DNA from: Agromyces archimandritae
Lineage (GTDB): Bacteria; Actinomycetota; Actinomycetes; Actinomycetales; Microbacteriaceae
Length of the DNA: 64,000 nucleotides
Reading direction: 5' to 3'
NCBI RefSeq assembly: GCF_018024495.1
Contig: NZ_CP071696.1
Span: 3,100,001 to 3,164,000, forward strand
Positions 43,469 to 53,500 of this stretch are shown one piece after another. The position numbers and the translations under genes were made by a program. The notes below the pieces were generated by a model. It was not told the DNA's origin. It worked only from the letters and a program-made list of their open reading frames with translations, and made no database searches. The first letter of the stretch is position 1. Each line of letters starts with the position of its first letter.

Positions 43469-45687
43469 CGCCGAACGGTCGAGAACCCAGCCCCGCCGAC
43501 GAGGCGGATGCACCGGTCGGCGCCATCGGGCTGGACGCCCGGCTGGGATCCGTGCTCGGCAAACGCACCGCGGACGCGCTGAAGCGCGCCTTCGGCTACG
43601 AGACGGCGGGCGCCTTCCTCGCGCACTACCCGCGCCGTTACGCGCTCCGCGGCGAACTCACCGCGCTTGCGACGCTGCCGCGCGACGAGAACGTCACGAT
43701 CGTCGCCGAGGTGCTGGAGGTCCGCAGCCGTGAGATGCGCCAACGGCGCGGATCCATCTTCGAAGCCAAGATCTCCGACGGCACCGGCATCCTCACCCTC
43801 ACCTTCTTCAACCAGAAGTGGCGCGAGAACGAACTGCGCCCCGGCCGCCGAGGCATCTTCGCCGGCAAAGTCTCCGATTACCGCGGCGCCCTGCAGCTCG
43901 CCCACCCCGACTACCAGCTCTTCGACGACGACGAGGCGCCGGTGGAGGCCGAGGCCAAACGCTACGCCGAGGCACCCATCCCGATCTACCCGGCGACGGC
44001 CTCGCTGACCAGCTGGCAGATCGCCAAGGCGATCCGCGTCGTCCTCGACCGGCTCGGCGAGGTGCCGGAGCCCATCCCCGCAGCCGTGCTCGCCGATCGC
44101 CGGCTGCTCGGCCAGCGCACCGCGCTCGAACGCATCCACCGCCCCGAACGCGAAACCGACTGGCAGGCGGCCCGGCGCACCCTGCGCTTCACCGAGGCCT
44201 TCGTGCTGCAGACCGAGCTGCTGCGCCGCCGCGCGGGCCTCCGCGCGCAGGTCGCGGAAGCCCGCGAGCCCGTGCCGGGCGGCCTCCTCGAACGCTTCGA
44301 CGCCGCCCTGCCGTTCGAACTCACCGGCGACCAGCTCGAGGTGAGCGCCGAGATCGCCGCCGATCTCGCCCACCCGGTGCCCATGAACCGCCTCGTGCAG
44401 GGCGAGGTCGGCAGCGGCAAGACCGTCGTCGCCCTCCGCGCCATGCTCGCCGTCGCCGACAGCGGCGGACAGTCCGCCCTGCTCGCACCGACCGAGGTGC
44501 TCGCCGCCCAGCACCTGCGCTCGATCACGAAGATGCTCGGCCCGGAGCTGTCCGCGCGCCTCATGCCGACGCTCGTCACCGGGCAGCTGCCGGCCGCCGA
44601 ACGCCGCCGCGCGCTGCTCCGCGTCGCAGCAGGGCAGGCCTCCATCGTCGTCGGCACCCATGCGCTCCTCGGTGAGCAGGCCCAGTTCGCCGACCTCGGC
44701 CTCGTCGTCGTCGACGAGCAGCACCGCTTCGGCGTCGAACAGCGCGAGGCGCTGCGTCTGAAGGGGCGGCGGCCGCCGCACGTGCTGGTGCTGACGGCCA
44801 CCCCGATCCCGCGGACGGTGGCGATGACCGTCTTCGGCGACCTCGACGTCTCCACGATCCGCCAGCTGCCGGCCGGCCGTGCCGGCATCGAGACGTTCGT
44901 CGTGCCGCTCGCCGAGCGGCCCCGCTGGGCCGGCCGCATCTGGGAGCGCCTGGCCGAGGAGCTCGCGGAGGGGCGGCAGGCCTTCGTCGTATGCCCGGCG
45001 ATCGAGCCGAAGGCGCTCGAGGCCGGGATGGCCGAGGACGGGATGGCGGATGCCGAGGAGGAGGCGCCGGCCCAGCTCGCCACGGTCACCGGCACGCTCG
45101 CCGAGATCGCCCGGATCCCCGCGTTCGAGGGGCGGCGCATCGCCGGGCTGCACGGGCGGATGCCGGCCGAGGAGAAGGACCGCGTCATGCAGGACTTCGC
45201 CGCCGGCGACATCGACGTGCTCGTGGCCACGACGGTGATCGAGGTCGGCGTCGACGTGCCGAACGCCTCGGCGATGGTCGTGCTCGACGCCGACCGCTTC
45301 GGCGTCTCGCAGCTGCACCAGCTGCGCGGCCGTGTCGGCCGAGGCGGCCTGCCGGGGCTCTGCCTGCTCGTCACGCGTCAGCCGGCCGACTCCCTCGCCC
45401 GCGAGCGGGTGGATGCCGTCGCCTCCACCCTCGACGGGTTCGAACTGGCCCGGGTCGACCTCGAGCTCCGGCGCGAGGGCGATGTGCTCGGCGAGCAGCA
45501 GTCGGGCGGGCGCTCCTCGCTCCGCCTCCTGCGGGTCGCCCGCGACGGCGAGATCATCGCCGAAGCCCGCGGGCTTGCCGCAGAAATCCTCGAGAACGAC
45601 CCGGATCTGGCGGCGCATCCCGCGCTCGAGGCGGCCGTCGCCCGCCGCCTCGACGACGAGACCAGCGGATACCTGAGCAAGGGCTGA
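43465..45687 (+). CDS. recG: ATP-dependent DNA helicase RecG
   Basis: A 740-residue superfamily 2 helicase that remodels stalled replication forks and branched DNA. The N-terminal wedge/OB region (YPRRYALRGEL, GILTLTFFNQKW) is followed by Walker A GEVGSGKTVVALRAML, DEQHRFGVEQREAL (the DExH box), TATPIPRT and the C-terminal helicase motifs including QLRGRVGRGGLPGLCLL. GTG start overlaps the TPR gene stop by four bases. Length and motif order are normal. Confidence 0.96.
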   Translation: MTPNGREPSPADEADAPVGAIGLDARLGSVLGKRTADALKRAFGYETAGAFLAHYPRRYALRGELTALATLPRDENVTIVAEVLEVRSREMRQRRGSIFEAKISDGTGILTLTFFNQKWRENELRPGRRGIFAGKVSDYRGALQLAHPDYQLFDDDEAPVEAEAKRYAEAPIPIYPATASLTSWQIAKAIRVVLDRLGEVPEPIPAAVLADRRLLGQRTALERIHRPERETDWQAARRTLRFTEAFVLQTELLRRRAGLRAQVAEAREPVPGGLLERFDAALPFELTGDQLEVSAEIAADLAHPVPMNRLVQGEVGSGKTVVALRAMLAVADSGGQSALLAPTEVLAAQHLRSITKMLGPELSARLMPTLVTGQLPAAERRRALLRVAAGQASIVVGTHALLGEQAQFADLGLVVVDEQHRFGVEQREALRLKGRRPPHVLVLTATPIPRTVAMTVFGDLDVSTIRQLPAGRAGIETFVVPLAERPRWAGRIWERLAEELAEGRQAFVVCPAIEPKALEAGMAEDGMADAEEEAPAQLATVTGTLAEIARIPAFEGRRIAGLHGRMPAEEKDRVMQDFAAGDIDVLVATTVIEVGVDVPNASAMVVLDADRFGVSQLHQLRGRVGRGGLPGLCLLVTRQPADSLARERVDAVASTLDGFELARVDLELRREGDVLGEQQSGGRSSLRLLRVARDGEIIAEARGLAAEILENDPDLAAHPALEAAVARRLDDETSGYLSKG

Positions 45688-45717
45688 AGCGGGGCTCCGA
45701 GCATCCCGCGGCGGCGC

Positions 45718-45723
45718 TACGCT
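45718..45723 (+). promoter_or_regulatory. Leaderless-type -10 box of coaD
   Basis: TACGCT lies exactly six bases (all G) before the ATG at 45730, in the 42-base gap after recG. The G run could also serve as a weak ribosome site. Confidence 0.55.
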
Positions 45724-45729
45724 GGGGGG

Positions 45730-46221
45730 ATGCAGCGGATCGCCGTCGTCCCCGGATCATTCGACCCCGTCACGCTCGGCCATCTCGACGTGATCGGGCG
45801 CGCGGCCGGCCTCTACGACGAGCTGCATGTGGTCGTCGTCCACAACCCCGACAAGACCGCGCTGCTGCCGATCGCGCAACGCGTCGCGCTCATCGAGCAG
45901 TCCGTCGCCGACGCCGGCATCCAGGGCCGCATCGTCGTCGCATCCTGGAGCATGGGCCTGCTCGTCGACTACTGCACCGACGTCGGCGCGAGCGTCCTCG
46001 TCAAGGGCATCCGCTCGCAGGTCGACGTCGCCTACGAGACGCCCATGGCGATCGTGAACCGCCATCTCGCGAACGTCGAGACCGTCTTCCTCCTGCCCGA
46101 CCCCGCGAACGCGCATGTGTCCAGTTCGCTCGTCCGGCAGGTCTCGGCGCTCGGCGGCGACGTCTCGCCGTACGTGCCGCACGCCGTCGCCGACTACCTG
46201 CAGGGAGCACGCACCGCATGA
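45730..46221 (+). CDS. coaD: Phosphopantetheine adenylyltransferase
   Basis: A 163-residue nucleotidyltransferase of coenzyme A synthesis that adds AMP to phosphopantetheine. The active-site motif TLGHLD (T/HxGH class) lies in [15 protein letters not shown], and the C-terminal [16 protein letters not shown] matches the ISSTxVR block. Its stop overlaps the start of the second MoxR gene (ATGA), so the essential coaD is cotranscribed with that operon. Confidence 0.96.
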   Translation: MQRIAVVPGSFDPVTLGHLDVIGRAAGLYDELHVVVVHNPDKTALLPIAQRVALIEQSVADAGIQGRIVVASWSMGLLVDYCTDVGASVLVKGIRSQVDVAYETPMAIVNRHLANVETVFLLPDPANAHVSSSLVRQVSALGGDVSPYVPHAVADYLQGARTA

Positions 46222-47252
46222 ACGCCACGCCCGGTACCGCGCCCACCGAGACCGCAACCGGGTTCGCCCGGGGCTCCATGGGCATCGACGAGGTCGGCAG
46301 GGTCGCGGAGCTCGTCATCCGCAACGTCGAGACCGTCATCGACGGCAAGCGCGAGGCCGTGCGCTCGGCGCTCATGGTGCTGATGGCCGAAGGGCACCTG
46401 CTCATCGAAGACGTGCCGGGCGTCGGCAAGACGATGCTCGCCAAGGCACTGGCCCGATCGGTGGACTGTTCGGTCGGGCGCATCCAGTTCACCCCCGACC
46501 TGCTGCCCTCCGATGTGACGGGCGTGGCCGTCTTCGACCAGGCGAGCCGCAAATTCGAGTTCAACCCGGGCCCCGTGTTCGCCAACATCGTCATCGGCGA
46601 CGAGATCAACCGGGCCAGCCCGAAGACGCAGTCCGCACTGCTGGAGTGCATGGAGGAGCGCCAGGTCACCGTCGACGGCACGAGCCACCGGCTCTCCGAC
46701 CCCTTCGTCGTGATCGCCACGCAGAACCCCATCGAGATGGAGGGCACGTATCCGCTGCCGGAGGCGCAGCGCGACCGCTTCATGGCGCGCGTGTCGATGG
46801 GCTACCCGGCTGCCAAGGACGAGGTCGCGATGCTCGACGCCCGCGACACGACCACGCCCCTCGAACGCATCTCGGCCGTCGTCTCCGAGTCGGGGCTGCG
46901 GGAGATGATCCGCGCCGTGCGGCAGGTCTTCGCCTCGCAGCCCGTGAAGGAGTATGCCGTCGCGCTCGCCGACGCGACCCGCGCCGACCGGCGCCTCCGC
47001 CTCGGCGCGAGCCCGCGCGCGACCCTCCAGCTCATCCGCGCGGCCAAGGCGCGGGCGGCCATCGAGGGCCGCGACTTCGTCATCCCCGACGACCTCGACG
47101 CGCTCGCCGTCCCCGTGCTCGCGCACCGGCTCGTACCCACGAGCCGCGCCCTCGGCTCCCACGACCACGAGGGCGGCCCGCTCGTCGAGGCGATCGTGCG
47201 GCAGATCGTCGAGGAGACGCCCGTGCCGGTCGGCGCACAGCGACGGGGGTGA
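46218..47252 (+). CDS. MoxR family AAA+ ATPase (second copy)
   Basis: A 344-residue paralog of the MoxR protein encoded at 27868. Walker A is [37 protein letters not shown] in outline carries Walker B, with [19 protein letters not shown] after it. It is coupled to coaD upstream and to a DUF58 gene downstream. Its partner transglutaminase has intact catalytic residues, unlike the copy in the first cluster, so the two sets probably have different jobs. Substrate unknown. Confidence 0.94.
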   Translation: MNATPGTAPTETATGFARGSMGIDEVGRVAELVIRNVETVIDGKREAVRSALMVLMAEGHLLIEDVPGVGKTMLAKALARSVDCSVGRIQFTPDLLPSDVTGVAVFDQASRKFEFNPGPVFANIVIGDEINRASPKTQSALLECMEERQVTVDGTSHRLSDPFVVIATQNPIEMEGTYPLPEAQRDRFMARVSMGYPAAKDEVAMLDARDTTTPLERISAVVSESGLREMIRAVRQVFASQPVKEYAVALADATRADRRLRLGASPRATLQLIRAAKARAAIEGRDFVIPDDLDALAVPVLAHRLVPTSRALGSHDHEGGPLVEAIVRQIVEETPVPVGAQRRG

Positions 47253-48589
47253 GGCGCATGTTCGGGGGGCGCGAGCGGATGCGGGACTGGCCGCGGCCGA
47301 CCCGCCGGGGCGCCGTGATCCTCGTCGCCGGCGTCCTCGTGATCGCCGTCGCACTGCTCTTCGAACTGCGCGACCTCCTCCTGCCGGGCTTCGTGGCGAT
47401 CGCCGTGCCGCTGCTGGCGGCCGTCGTCGTCGGCCTCTGGCGGCCGGCCCTGGAGATCACGCGCCGCTTCGAACCCTCGGCGGCTCCGACGGGGTCGGCC
47501 ACGACCGTACTGCTGACGGTGCGCAACCGCGGCCGATCCACCCTCGACGGGGCCGTCTGGGAGGACGAGGCCCCGCCCGGCCTCTCCCCGCCCGAACAGA
47601 GCGTGCTGCCCGCACTCGGGCCGCGCGAACGCATCCTCGCCGCCGGCGACGACACGGCCCGCCTCGCCTACCGGCTGCAACTGCCGCGGCGCGGCGTGTA
47701 CAACATCGGCCCCCTGCGGGTGGGCATCGCCGACCCGTTCGGGCTGGCGTGCGCGACGAAATCGTACGGCGAGGCGCGCGAGCTCGTCGTCACCCCGCGC
47801 ATCATCCCGCTCGGCGACGGCGGCACCGGCACGGCATCCATCGACGGCGGCCTGCACTCGCTCATGCGGCGCACGCATCCGAACTCCGACGAGCTCATCG
47901 CGCGCGAATACCGGCACGGCGACCCGTACCGGCGGGTGCACTGGCGCCAGACGGCCAGGCGCGGCGAACTCATGGTGCGTCAGGAGGAGCAGCGCGGCGA
48001 CCCCGAGGCGGTGCTGCTGCTCGACAGCGGCCTGGCCGGCCGGATGCATTCGGCCGAGGAGATGCAGATCGACGGCACCGTGCTGCGGCGCGGCTTCGAG
48101 CTCGGCGTCGAGATCGCCGCCTCGATCGGGGTGCGGTTGCTCGCCGAGGGCTTCCGGGTGCGGTTCGGCGAGACGACGGACCCCGCCGACGGCGCGGGGG
48201 AGCGGCGCACCGTGCTGTTCGAGACGGCCGGAGGCGCCGCCGCGTTCCTCGAATACCTCGCCCGTATCGACCAGCCGGACGAGGCGCCGGCAGAGCGGCC
48301 GTCGGGCCGCACGGCCGATCCGCTGCCGGGCATCGCCGGGCGGGCCAAACGCGGACTCTTCGCCGTGCTCGTGGATCCCGACCGCGAGACGGCCGAAGCG
48401 CTCGCCGCCGCCGGGTCGGGTTTCGAACCCCGCGTGGCGATCGTGCTGGACACCGTCGACGAAGACGTCGTCGAGGTGCTCGGCCGCCACGACTGGCGAT
48501 GCATCGACGTGTACCGCGCCGCCGAGCTCGCACCCGCATGGGCGGGCCTCGGCGAAGGTGCGAAACGGGCGGGTGCCGATGCGCGCTGA
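47249..48589 (+). CDS. DUF58 domain protein (second copy)
   Basis: A 446-residue membrane protein with two N-terminal helices (GAVILVAGVLVIAVALLF and GFVAIAVPLLAAVVVGLW), a beta-rich region, and the DUF58 signature REYRHGDPYRRVHWRQTARR at about residues 222-241. It is the membrane partner of the preceding MoxR. The GTG at 47249 overlaps the MoxR stop (GTGA). An in-frame ATG at 47258 behind GAGG is an alternative that would remove three residues. The stop lies inside the next gene. Confidence 0.88.
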   Translation: MRRMFGGRERMRDWPRPTRRGAVILVAGVLVIAVALLFELRDLLLPGFVAIAVPLLAAVVVGLWRPALEITRRFEPSAAPTGSATTVLLTVRNRGRSTLDGAVWEDEAPPGLSPPEQSVLPALGPRERILAAGDDTARLAYRLQLPRRGVYNIGPLRVGIADPFGLACATKSYGEARELVVTPRIIPLGDGGTGTASIDGGLHSLMRRTHPNSDELIAREYRHGDPYRRVHWRQTARRGELMVRQEEQRGDPEAVLLLDSGLAGRMHSAEEMQIDGTVLRRGFELGVEIAASIGVRLLAEGFRVRFGETTDPADGAGERRTVLFETAGGAAAFLEYLARIDQPDEAPAERPSGRTADPLPGIAGRAKRGLFAVLVDPDRETAEALAAAGSGFEPRVAIVLDTVDEDVVEVLGRHDWRCIDVYRAAELAPAWAGLGEGAKRAGADAR

Positions 48590-50921
48590 AACCCGTCGGA
48601 ACATCGGGCAGGACGCGGCCCTGTCCGTCGCCTCGCTCGTGCTCGTGCTGATCGCGATCACGGGCCTCTCACCGCTCGTGCAGGGCCGCGGCTGGTGGTG
48701 GATCGCCGCCGTCGTCGCGGTCGTCGCGATCGGCTCCGGGCTCGGCTTCCGGGCCCTCCGCGTGCCGGCCGGCGTCGTGCCGCTGCTGGAGATCCTCGTC
48801 GTCATCGCCATGCTGACCCTCTTCTTCGGCGAGGGCAGCGGCATCCTCGGGCTCATCCCGAGCCTGGACACCTTCACGGTCTTCGGCGAACTCGCCGACT
48901 CGGCCGGACGGGCGATCATGCAGCAGTCGCCCCCGGCGGTCGCCGTGCCCGGCCTGCTGTACCTCCTCGGCCTCGGGGCCGGCATCGTGGCCGTCGTCAC
49001 CGACATCTTCGTCTCGACCCTGCGGATGCCGGCGCTCGCCGCGATCCCGGTCGCCGTCCCGCCCCTCGTGACGGTCTTCGTCATCGGCAACGGCGCCGCG
49101 TTCGTGCCGCTGCTGGCGACGGCCGCCGCCTACCTGCTCGTCCTTCGGGTGGATGTCCGCGTCCGTCGTGCCGGGGCCGTCGCCGGCGAGGCCGGGGAGG
49201 ACGCCCCCCGCATCCTCGGCCCGAAGCGTGCACCGACGGTCTCGACGATCGGCGCGACGCTCGGCATCGCCGGGATCGGCCTGCTGACGGCCGGAGTGCT
49301 CGCGGCATCCGTTCCGAGCCTGCCGACGGGCTTCTTCAGCGCCGCCGGGCAGGGGCCGAGCGCATTCGGCGTCGGGGTGAACGCCTTCGTCGACCTCGGC
49401 CGCGACCTCCGCCGCCCGAGCCCGCGGCCCGTGCTGCACTACACGGCCGAAGACGACTCGCCCGTCTACCTCACCCTCCTCACCCTCGATCGCATCGACG
49501 GCCAGGTCTGGCTGCCGAGCGAACGCGAGCTCGATCAGGAGAACGACGTCGGCGACATCGAGGCGCCGCCCGGCCTCCGGGACGAGGTGCCGCGGAGTCC
49601 CGAGCGCGTGCAGGTGTGGATCGACGGCCTCGACTCGGGGTGGCTGCCGCAGCCGTACCCGGCCAGTTCGGTCGCCGGCCTCGACGGATCCTGGTACTGG
49701 GACGCGGAGACCCGCAACATCCGCAGCGCCGACTCCTCGACGGCCGGCCAGCGCTATGCCGTCGACCGGCTGAAGCTCGAACCCGACCCGGCGATGCTCC
49801 GTGCGGCGAGCCGGCAGGTGCCGGCAGAGCTCGACCGCTACCTGGAACTGCCGGGCGAAGTCCCCCGCATCATCACCGAGACCGCGCATCAGGTCACCGC
49901 CGACGCGGCCTCGCCGTACGATGCGGCGATCGAACTGCAGCGCTTCTTCCGCGGCCCCGGGTTCGCGTACTCGACGGAGGCGCCGGTGCGCGCCGGCTAC
50001 GACGGCGGATCCCTCGACGTCGTCGCGACCTTCCTCGAGGAGCGCAAGGGCTACTGCGTGCACTTCGCGAGCGCCATGGCGCTCATGGCGCGCGAACTCG
50101 GCATCCCGGCCCGCGTCGCCCTCGGCTACACGCAGGGCACCGCCGCCGACACCACCATCGACGGACTCGAACGCCGCGACGTCGACACGCACGACCTGCA
50201 CACCTGGCCCGAACTCTACTTCGAGGGCGTCGGCTGGCTGCCCTTCGAACCGACGCCCGACCGCGGCGTCGTGCCGCAGTACTCCATCGCGAACACCGTA
50301 ACCGAGACCGAACCGTCGGCCGCCCCGAACGACCCGGCCAGCCCCGCGCCGACGCCCGGTGCAGACGGCGGCGACCGCGGGCTGACGCCGGAGCAGCTCG
50401 AGGCCGACGGATCGAGCGCGACCGGCGCGGACGACGGTGCCGCGCTCGCCGCGTTGCGGATCTGGGCGATCGCGCTCGCCGTGCTCGCCCTCGGGGCGAT
50501 GCCCGCCCTGTTCCGCATGGCCAGGCGCCGCTCGCGCCTCCGCCGCATCGCCGCCGGGGGTGCGGATGCCGCACGCGACGCGTGGCTCGAGGTGCAGGAC
50601 ACGGCGGTCGACCTCGGGGAGAGCTGGGCGCCGACGCTCACGGCGCGCGAGTTCGCGAGCGAACTCGGCGGGCGGCCGGCCTTCGGCGATGCCGCAGCGT
50701 CCCGCACGGGCCGGGCCCTCGGCGCGATCCTCGCGGCGATCGAACGGGATCGCTACGCCGAGGCGGCCGGCGCATCCGGCATCCGCCCCGCCGACGTCTC
50801 GCTCGTGCTGCGGGCGCTGCGCGCCGACGCGAGCCCCTGGCAGCGGATCGTCGCGACCGTGCTGCCGGGCTCGCTGCTGACGGGCGTGCGCCCGGGCTTC
50901 GCGTTCAGCCGCAACGCGTAG
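48579..50921 (+). CDS. Transglutaminase-like membrane protein TgpA type, catalytic residues present
   Basis: A 780-residue protein with N-terminal membrane helices (DUF3488-like), an extracellular transglutaminase core and a C-terminal helix followed by a cytosolic DUF4129-like tail. The catalytic Cys is Cys493 in KGYCVHFASAMALM and the His is His541 in HDLHTWPELYF. FEPTP has Glu in place of the more common Asp. These support peptidase or transamidase activity at the cell surface, in contrast to the Glu/Thr-substituted paralog at 30134. The ATG at 48579 overlaps the DUF58 stop by 11 bases. Confidence 0.9.
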   Translation: MRAETRRNIGQDAALSVASLVLVLIAITGLSPLVQGRGWWWIAAVVAVVAIGSGLGFRALRVPAGVVPLLEILVVIAMLTLFFGEGSGILGLIPSLDTFTVFGELADSAGRAIMQQSPPAVAVPGLLYLLGLGAGIVAVVTDIFVSTLRMPALAAIPVAVPPLVTVFVIGNGAAFVPLLATAAAYLLVLRVDVRVRRAGAVAGEAGEDAPRILGPKRAPTVSTIGATLGIAGIGLLTAGVLAASVPSLPTGFFSAAGQGPSAFGVGVNAFVDLGRDLRRPSPRPVLHYTAEDDSPVYLTLLTLDRIDGQVWLPSERELDQENDVGDIEAPPGLRDEVPRSPERVQVWIDGLDSGWLPQPYPASSVAGLDGSWYWDAETRNIRSADSSTAGQRYAVDRLKLEPDPAMLRAASRQVPAELDRYLELPGEVPRIITETAHQVTADAASPYDAAIELQRFFRGPGFAYSTEAPVRAGYDGGSLDVVATFLEERKGYCVHFASAMALMARELGIPARVALGYTQGTAADTTIDGLERRDVDTHDLHTWPELYFEGVGWLPFEPTPDRGVVPQYSIANTVTETEPSAAPNDPASPAPTPGADGGDRGLTPEQLEADGSSATGADDGAALAALRIWAIALAVLALGAMPALFRMARRRSRLRRIAAGGADAARDAWLEVQDTAVDLGESWAPTLTAREFASELGGRPAFGDAAASRTGRALGAILAAIERDRYAEAAGASGIRPADVSLVLRALRADASPWQRIVATVLPGSLLTGVRPGFAFSRNA

Positions 50922-50924
50922 ACT
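50919..50924 (+). promoter_or_regulatory. Leaderless-type -10 box of the yceD-rpmF unit
   Basis: TAGACT overlaps the stop codon of the transglutaminase gene and is six bases before the GTG start at 50931. Confidence 0.5.
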
Positions 50925-50930
50925 CGGAAC

Positions 50931-51506
50931 GTGGCCCGCATCCCCGCATCCCCGTACCGCCTGAACGTGCGCGACCTCTCCGGCCGGCCCGGCGAGTACC
51001 GCGACGAGACGGTGACGCTCGCCGTGCCCGAGGCCCTCGGCGAAGGGCTCGTCGCCGTCCGCGAGGGCGCCCGGCTGAGCTTCGACGTGCGCCTCGAATC
51101 GGTGCACGAGGGCATCCTCGCCACGACCGGCGTCGACACGGTCGCCGAGGGCGAGTGCGGGCGCTGCCTCATCGACATCGCGCTGCCGGTCGAAGTCGAG
51201 TTCACCGAGCTCTTCGGGTATCATGCTGGGGAAGCCATCGAGTATGAGGTTCAAGACGACCACGTGGATCTTGAACCGCTCATCCGAGATGCGGTAGTGC
51301 TGGCACTGCCCTTCCAGCCGGTGTGCCGACCGGATTGCCCGGGTCTCGACCCCGAGACGGGCCTCCGGCTGGCCGATCATCCGGAACTCGCTGCGACCGA
51401 AACGAGCCGCGACCCGCGTTGGGCCGCGCTCACCGGATTCCGGGCTTCCGCAGACGACGGCGCGGGCGATGAGCCCGACGCCGACCAGCAGAGAGAGAAG
51501 AGATAA
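50931..51506 (+). CDS. YceD / DUF177 family protein
   Basis: A 191-residue protein of the YceD family, found next to rpmF in most bacteria and linked to 23S rRNA processing or ribosome assembly. Visible parts are [19 protein letters not shown], the Cys pair [16 protein letters not shown], and [17 protein letters not shown], whose Cys residues with the first pair may bind metal. It ends two bases before the rpmF ATG. The acidic tail is variable in the family. Confidence 0.9.
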   Translation: MARIPASPYRLNVRDLSGRPGEYRDETVTLAVPEALGEGLVAVREGARLSFDVRLESVHEGILATTGVDTVAEGECGRCLIDIALPVEVEFTELFGYHAGEAIEYEVQDDHVDLEPLIRDAVVLALPFQPVCRPDCPGLDPETGLRLADHPELAATETSRDPRWAALTGFRASADDGAGDEPDADQQREKR

Positions 51507-51508
51507 CC

Positions 51509-51712
51509 ATGGCCGTCCCCAAGCGGAAGAAGTCACGAGCCAACACCCACGCGCGCCGTTCGCAGTGGAAGGCCGAGGCTCCCACGCTCGTCAAGACCGT
51601 GGAGAACGGCAAGGTCACCTACAGCCTTCCGCACCGCGCGAAGGTCGTCGAGGACGCGGCGGGCACCCCGCTCTTCCTCGAGTACAAGGGCCGCAAGGTC
51701 GCCGACGTCTAG
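51509..51712 (+). CDS. rpmF: 50S ribosomal protein L32
   Basis: A 67-residue protein with the invariant L32 start [27 protein letters not shown] precedes the ATG. The zinc-binding Cys residues of some L32 versions are absent, so this is the zinc-free (C-minus) form. It is cotranscribed with yceD. Confidence 0.97.
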   Translation: MAVPKRKKSRANTHARRSQWKAEAPTLVKTVENGKVTYSLPHRAKVVEDAAGTPLFLEYKGRKVADV

Positions 51713-51743
51713 TCGGCGCCCGACGCAGAATCCACGACCGGTC

Positions 51744-52448
51744 GTGAGGCGGACGGAGCACACCGCGGGGCCCGATCTCGATGAGCTGCAGCGCACGCTG
51801 CACGTCGAGCTCGACCCCGAGCTTCTGCTCCTCGCCCTCACGCACCGGTCGTTTGCGTACGAGAACGGCGGCATCCCGACGAACGAGCGCCTGGAGTTCC
51901 TGGGCGACTCGATCCTCGGGCAGGCCGTCACGGTGCGCCTCTACCGCGACCACCCCGATCTCGACGAGGGCGAGCTCGCCAAGCGGCGCGCGAGCCTCGT
52001 CTCCAGTGCCGCGCTCGCGGAGGTGGGCCGGGCCATCGGCCTCGGGCGGCACATCCTCCTCGGCCGCGGCGAGACGATGACCGGCGGTGCCGACAAGCCC
52101 TCGATCATCGCCGATACCGTCGAGGCGATCATCGGCGCCGTCTACCTGGATCGCGGCGGCGAGGCCGCCACGGAGCTCGTCATGCGTTTCGTCGAACCGC
52201 TCATGCAGGACCCGGACCGGTTCGGCGCGGCGATGGACCCGAAGACGAGCCTGCAGGAGCTCGCCGCCCGTCGCGGCGCGAGCGCCCCCGCCTACCTCGT
52301 CACCGAGTCCGGACCCGACCACAGCAAGCACTTCGTCGCGACCGTCACGGTCGACGACCTCGTCTCGGCATCCGGCGAGGGTTCGAGCAAGAAGCAGGCC
52401 GAGATGGCTGCAGCGCTCGAGGCCTGGACGCTGCTGTCGAACCCGTAG
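51744..52448 (+). CDS. rnc: Ribonuclease III
   Basis: A 234-residue double-stranded RNA endonuclease that processes rRNA and some mRNAs. The catalytic signature is [26 protein letters not shown] holds the second set of metal ligands, and the C-terminal double-stranded RNA-binding domain spans about residues 155-232 ([11 protein letters not shown] to [16 protein letters not shown]). GTG start at 51744. mutM begins two bases after its stop. Confidence 0.96.
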   Translation: MRRTEHTAGPDLDELQRTLHVELDPELLLLALTHRSFAYENGGIPTNERLEFLGDSILGQAVTVRLYRDHPDLDEGELAKRRASLVSSAALAEVGRAIGLGRHILLGRGETMTGGADKPSIIADTVEAIIGAVYLDRGGEAATELVMRFVEPLMQDPDRFGAAMDPKTSLQELAARRGASAPAYLVTESGPDHSKHFVATVTVDDLVSASGEGSSKKQAEMAAALEAWTLLSNP

Positions 52449-52449
52449 C

Positions 52450-53454
52450 GTGCCCGAGCTGCCCGAAGTCGAGGTCGTCCGTGCCGGCCTCGCCCCGGCC
52501 GTCGCCGGCGCCCGCGTGAGTGCCGTCGAGGTGCTCGACGAGCGCGCCCTGACCCGCCACGACCGCCGCTTCGGCGACTTCGAGTCGCTGCTGACGGGCG
52601 CGCGCATCGCCGCAGCCGTGCGTCGCGGCAAGTTCCTGTGGATGCCGCTCCACGCGCCGTCCGGCGCGTCGCACCTCGGGACGCGCCACGCGCCGGCCGG
52701 CGCGTCGCATCTCGGGGCGTCGGCGGAGCCCGTGCCCGCCCGCGCCGTCGTCGGCCATCTCGGCATGAGCGGCCAGCTGCTGCTGCGCACCCCCGACCAT
52801 CGCGGCGACGATCGGCACGCACGCGTCCGCATCCACCTCGAACACCCCGCGCACGGCGAGCTCCGCGTCGACTTCATCGACCAGCGCACCTTCGGCTCGC
52901 TCGCCGTCGACCGCCTCGTGCCGACCCCCGACGGCGAGATCGCCGGCTTCGCCGGTGGAGTCGGCGGCGACTGGGAGCGGCTCGTGCCGAGCCAGGTCGC
53001 CCACATCGGCCGCGACCCCCTCGACCCCGCCTTCGACGACGCCGCCTACCTCGCCGGGCTGCGCCGGCGCACCTCCGCCGTGAAGCGGGTGCTCCTCGAC
53101 CAGAGCCTCGCGAGCGGCATCGGCAACATCTACGCCGACGAAGCCCTATGGGCCGCCCGCCTGCATCCCGAGCAGCCGGCATCCACCCTGTCGACCCGCG
53201 CCGCCCGCACCCTCCTCGCCGAGATCCGCCACGTGCTCGCCAAGGCCCTCGCCGAGGGCGGCACGAGCTTCGACGCCCAGTACGTGAACGTCAACGGCCA
53301 GGCGGGCTACTTCGCCCACTCCCTGAACGCCTACGGCCGCACCGGGCGCCCGTGCCCGCGCTGCGGCACCCCCATCGTGCGCGACGCCTTCATGAACCGC
53401 TCCTCGCACCGCTGCCCCCGCTGCCAGCGCATGCGGCGCCCCGCCCAGCGCTGA
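52450..53454 (+). CDS. mutM: Formamidopyrimidine-DNA glycosylase with an internal duplication
   Basis: A 334-residue Fpg that removes oxidised purines such as 8-oxoguanine. Processing of the GTG-encoded Met exposes the catalytic Pro in PELPEVEVV. The C-terminal zinc finger is CPRCGTPIVRDAF...CPRCQ. QSLASGIGNIYADEALW is typical of the helix-two-turn-helix. Residues about 68-91 hold a 12-residue tandem duplication (HAPSGASHLGTR, HAPAGASHLGAS) that makes this protein longer than usual and lies in the N-terminal beta domain. Confidence 0.95.
   Translation: MPELPEVEVVRAGLAPAVAGARVSAVEVLDERALTRHDRRFGDFESLLTGARIAAAVRRGKFLWMPLHAPSGASHLGTRHAPAGASHLGASAEPVPARAVVGHLGMSGQLLLRTPDHRGDDRHARVRIHLEHPAHGELRVDFIDQRTFGSLAVDRLVPTPDGEIAGFAGGVGGDWERLVPSQVAHIGRDPLDPAFDDAAYLAGLRRRTSAVKRVLLDQSLASGIGNIYADEALWAARLHPEQPASTLSTRAARTLLAEIRHVLAKALAEGGTSFDAQYVNVNGQAGYFAHSLNAYGRTGRPCPRCGTPIVRDAFMNRSSHRCPRCQRMRRPAQR
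52651..52716 (+). repeat. 36-base tandem duplication inside mutM
   Basis: Two copies of a 30-base block starting CACGCGCC (52651-52680 and 52687-52716) match in 28 positions with a 36-base period, which keeps the frame and duplicates 12 residues of MutM. Confidence 0.9.
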
Positions 53455-53488
53455 GGCCTTTCGTGCCGCTTGACGCCGCGGCGCGGGC

Positions 53489-53494
53489 TACCGT
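53489..53494 (+). promoter_or_regulatory. Leaderless-type -10 box of the uridine kinase-like gene
   Basis: TACCGT lies exactly six bases before the ATG at 53501. A TTGACG (53470) is only 13 bases upstream of it, too close for a standard -35. Confidence 0.5.
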
Positions 53495-53500
53495 GGTGCC

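Noticed and set aside
52651..52716. Possible insertion-sequence footprint in mutM
   Set aside because: The pattern is a simple tandem duplication with a 36-base period, without terminal inverted repeats or a transposase.
53470..53494. TTGACG as the -35 of the uridine kinase-like gene
   Set aside because: Only 13 bases separate it from the -10 box, too short for a normal promoter.
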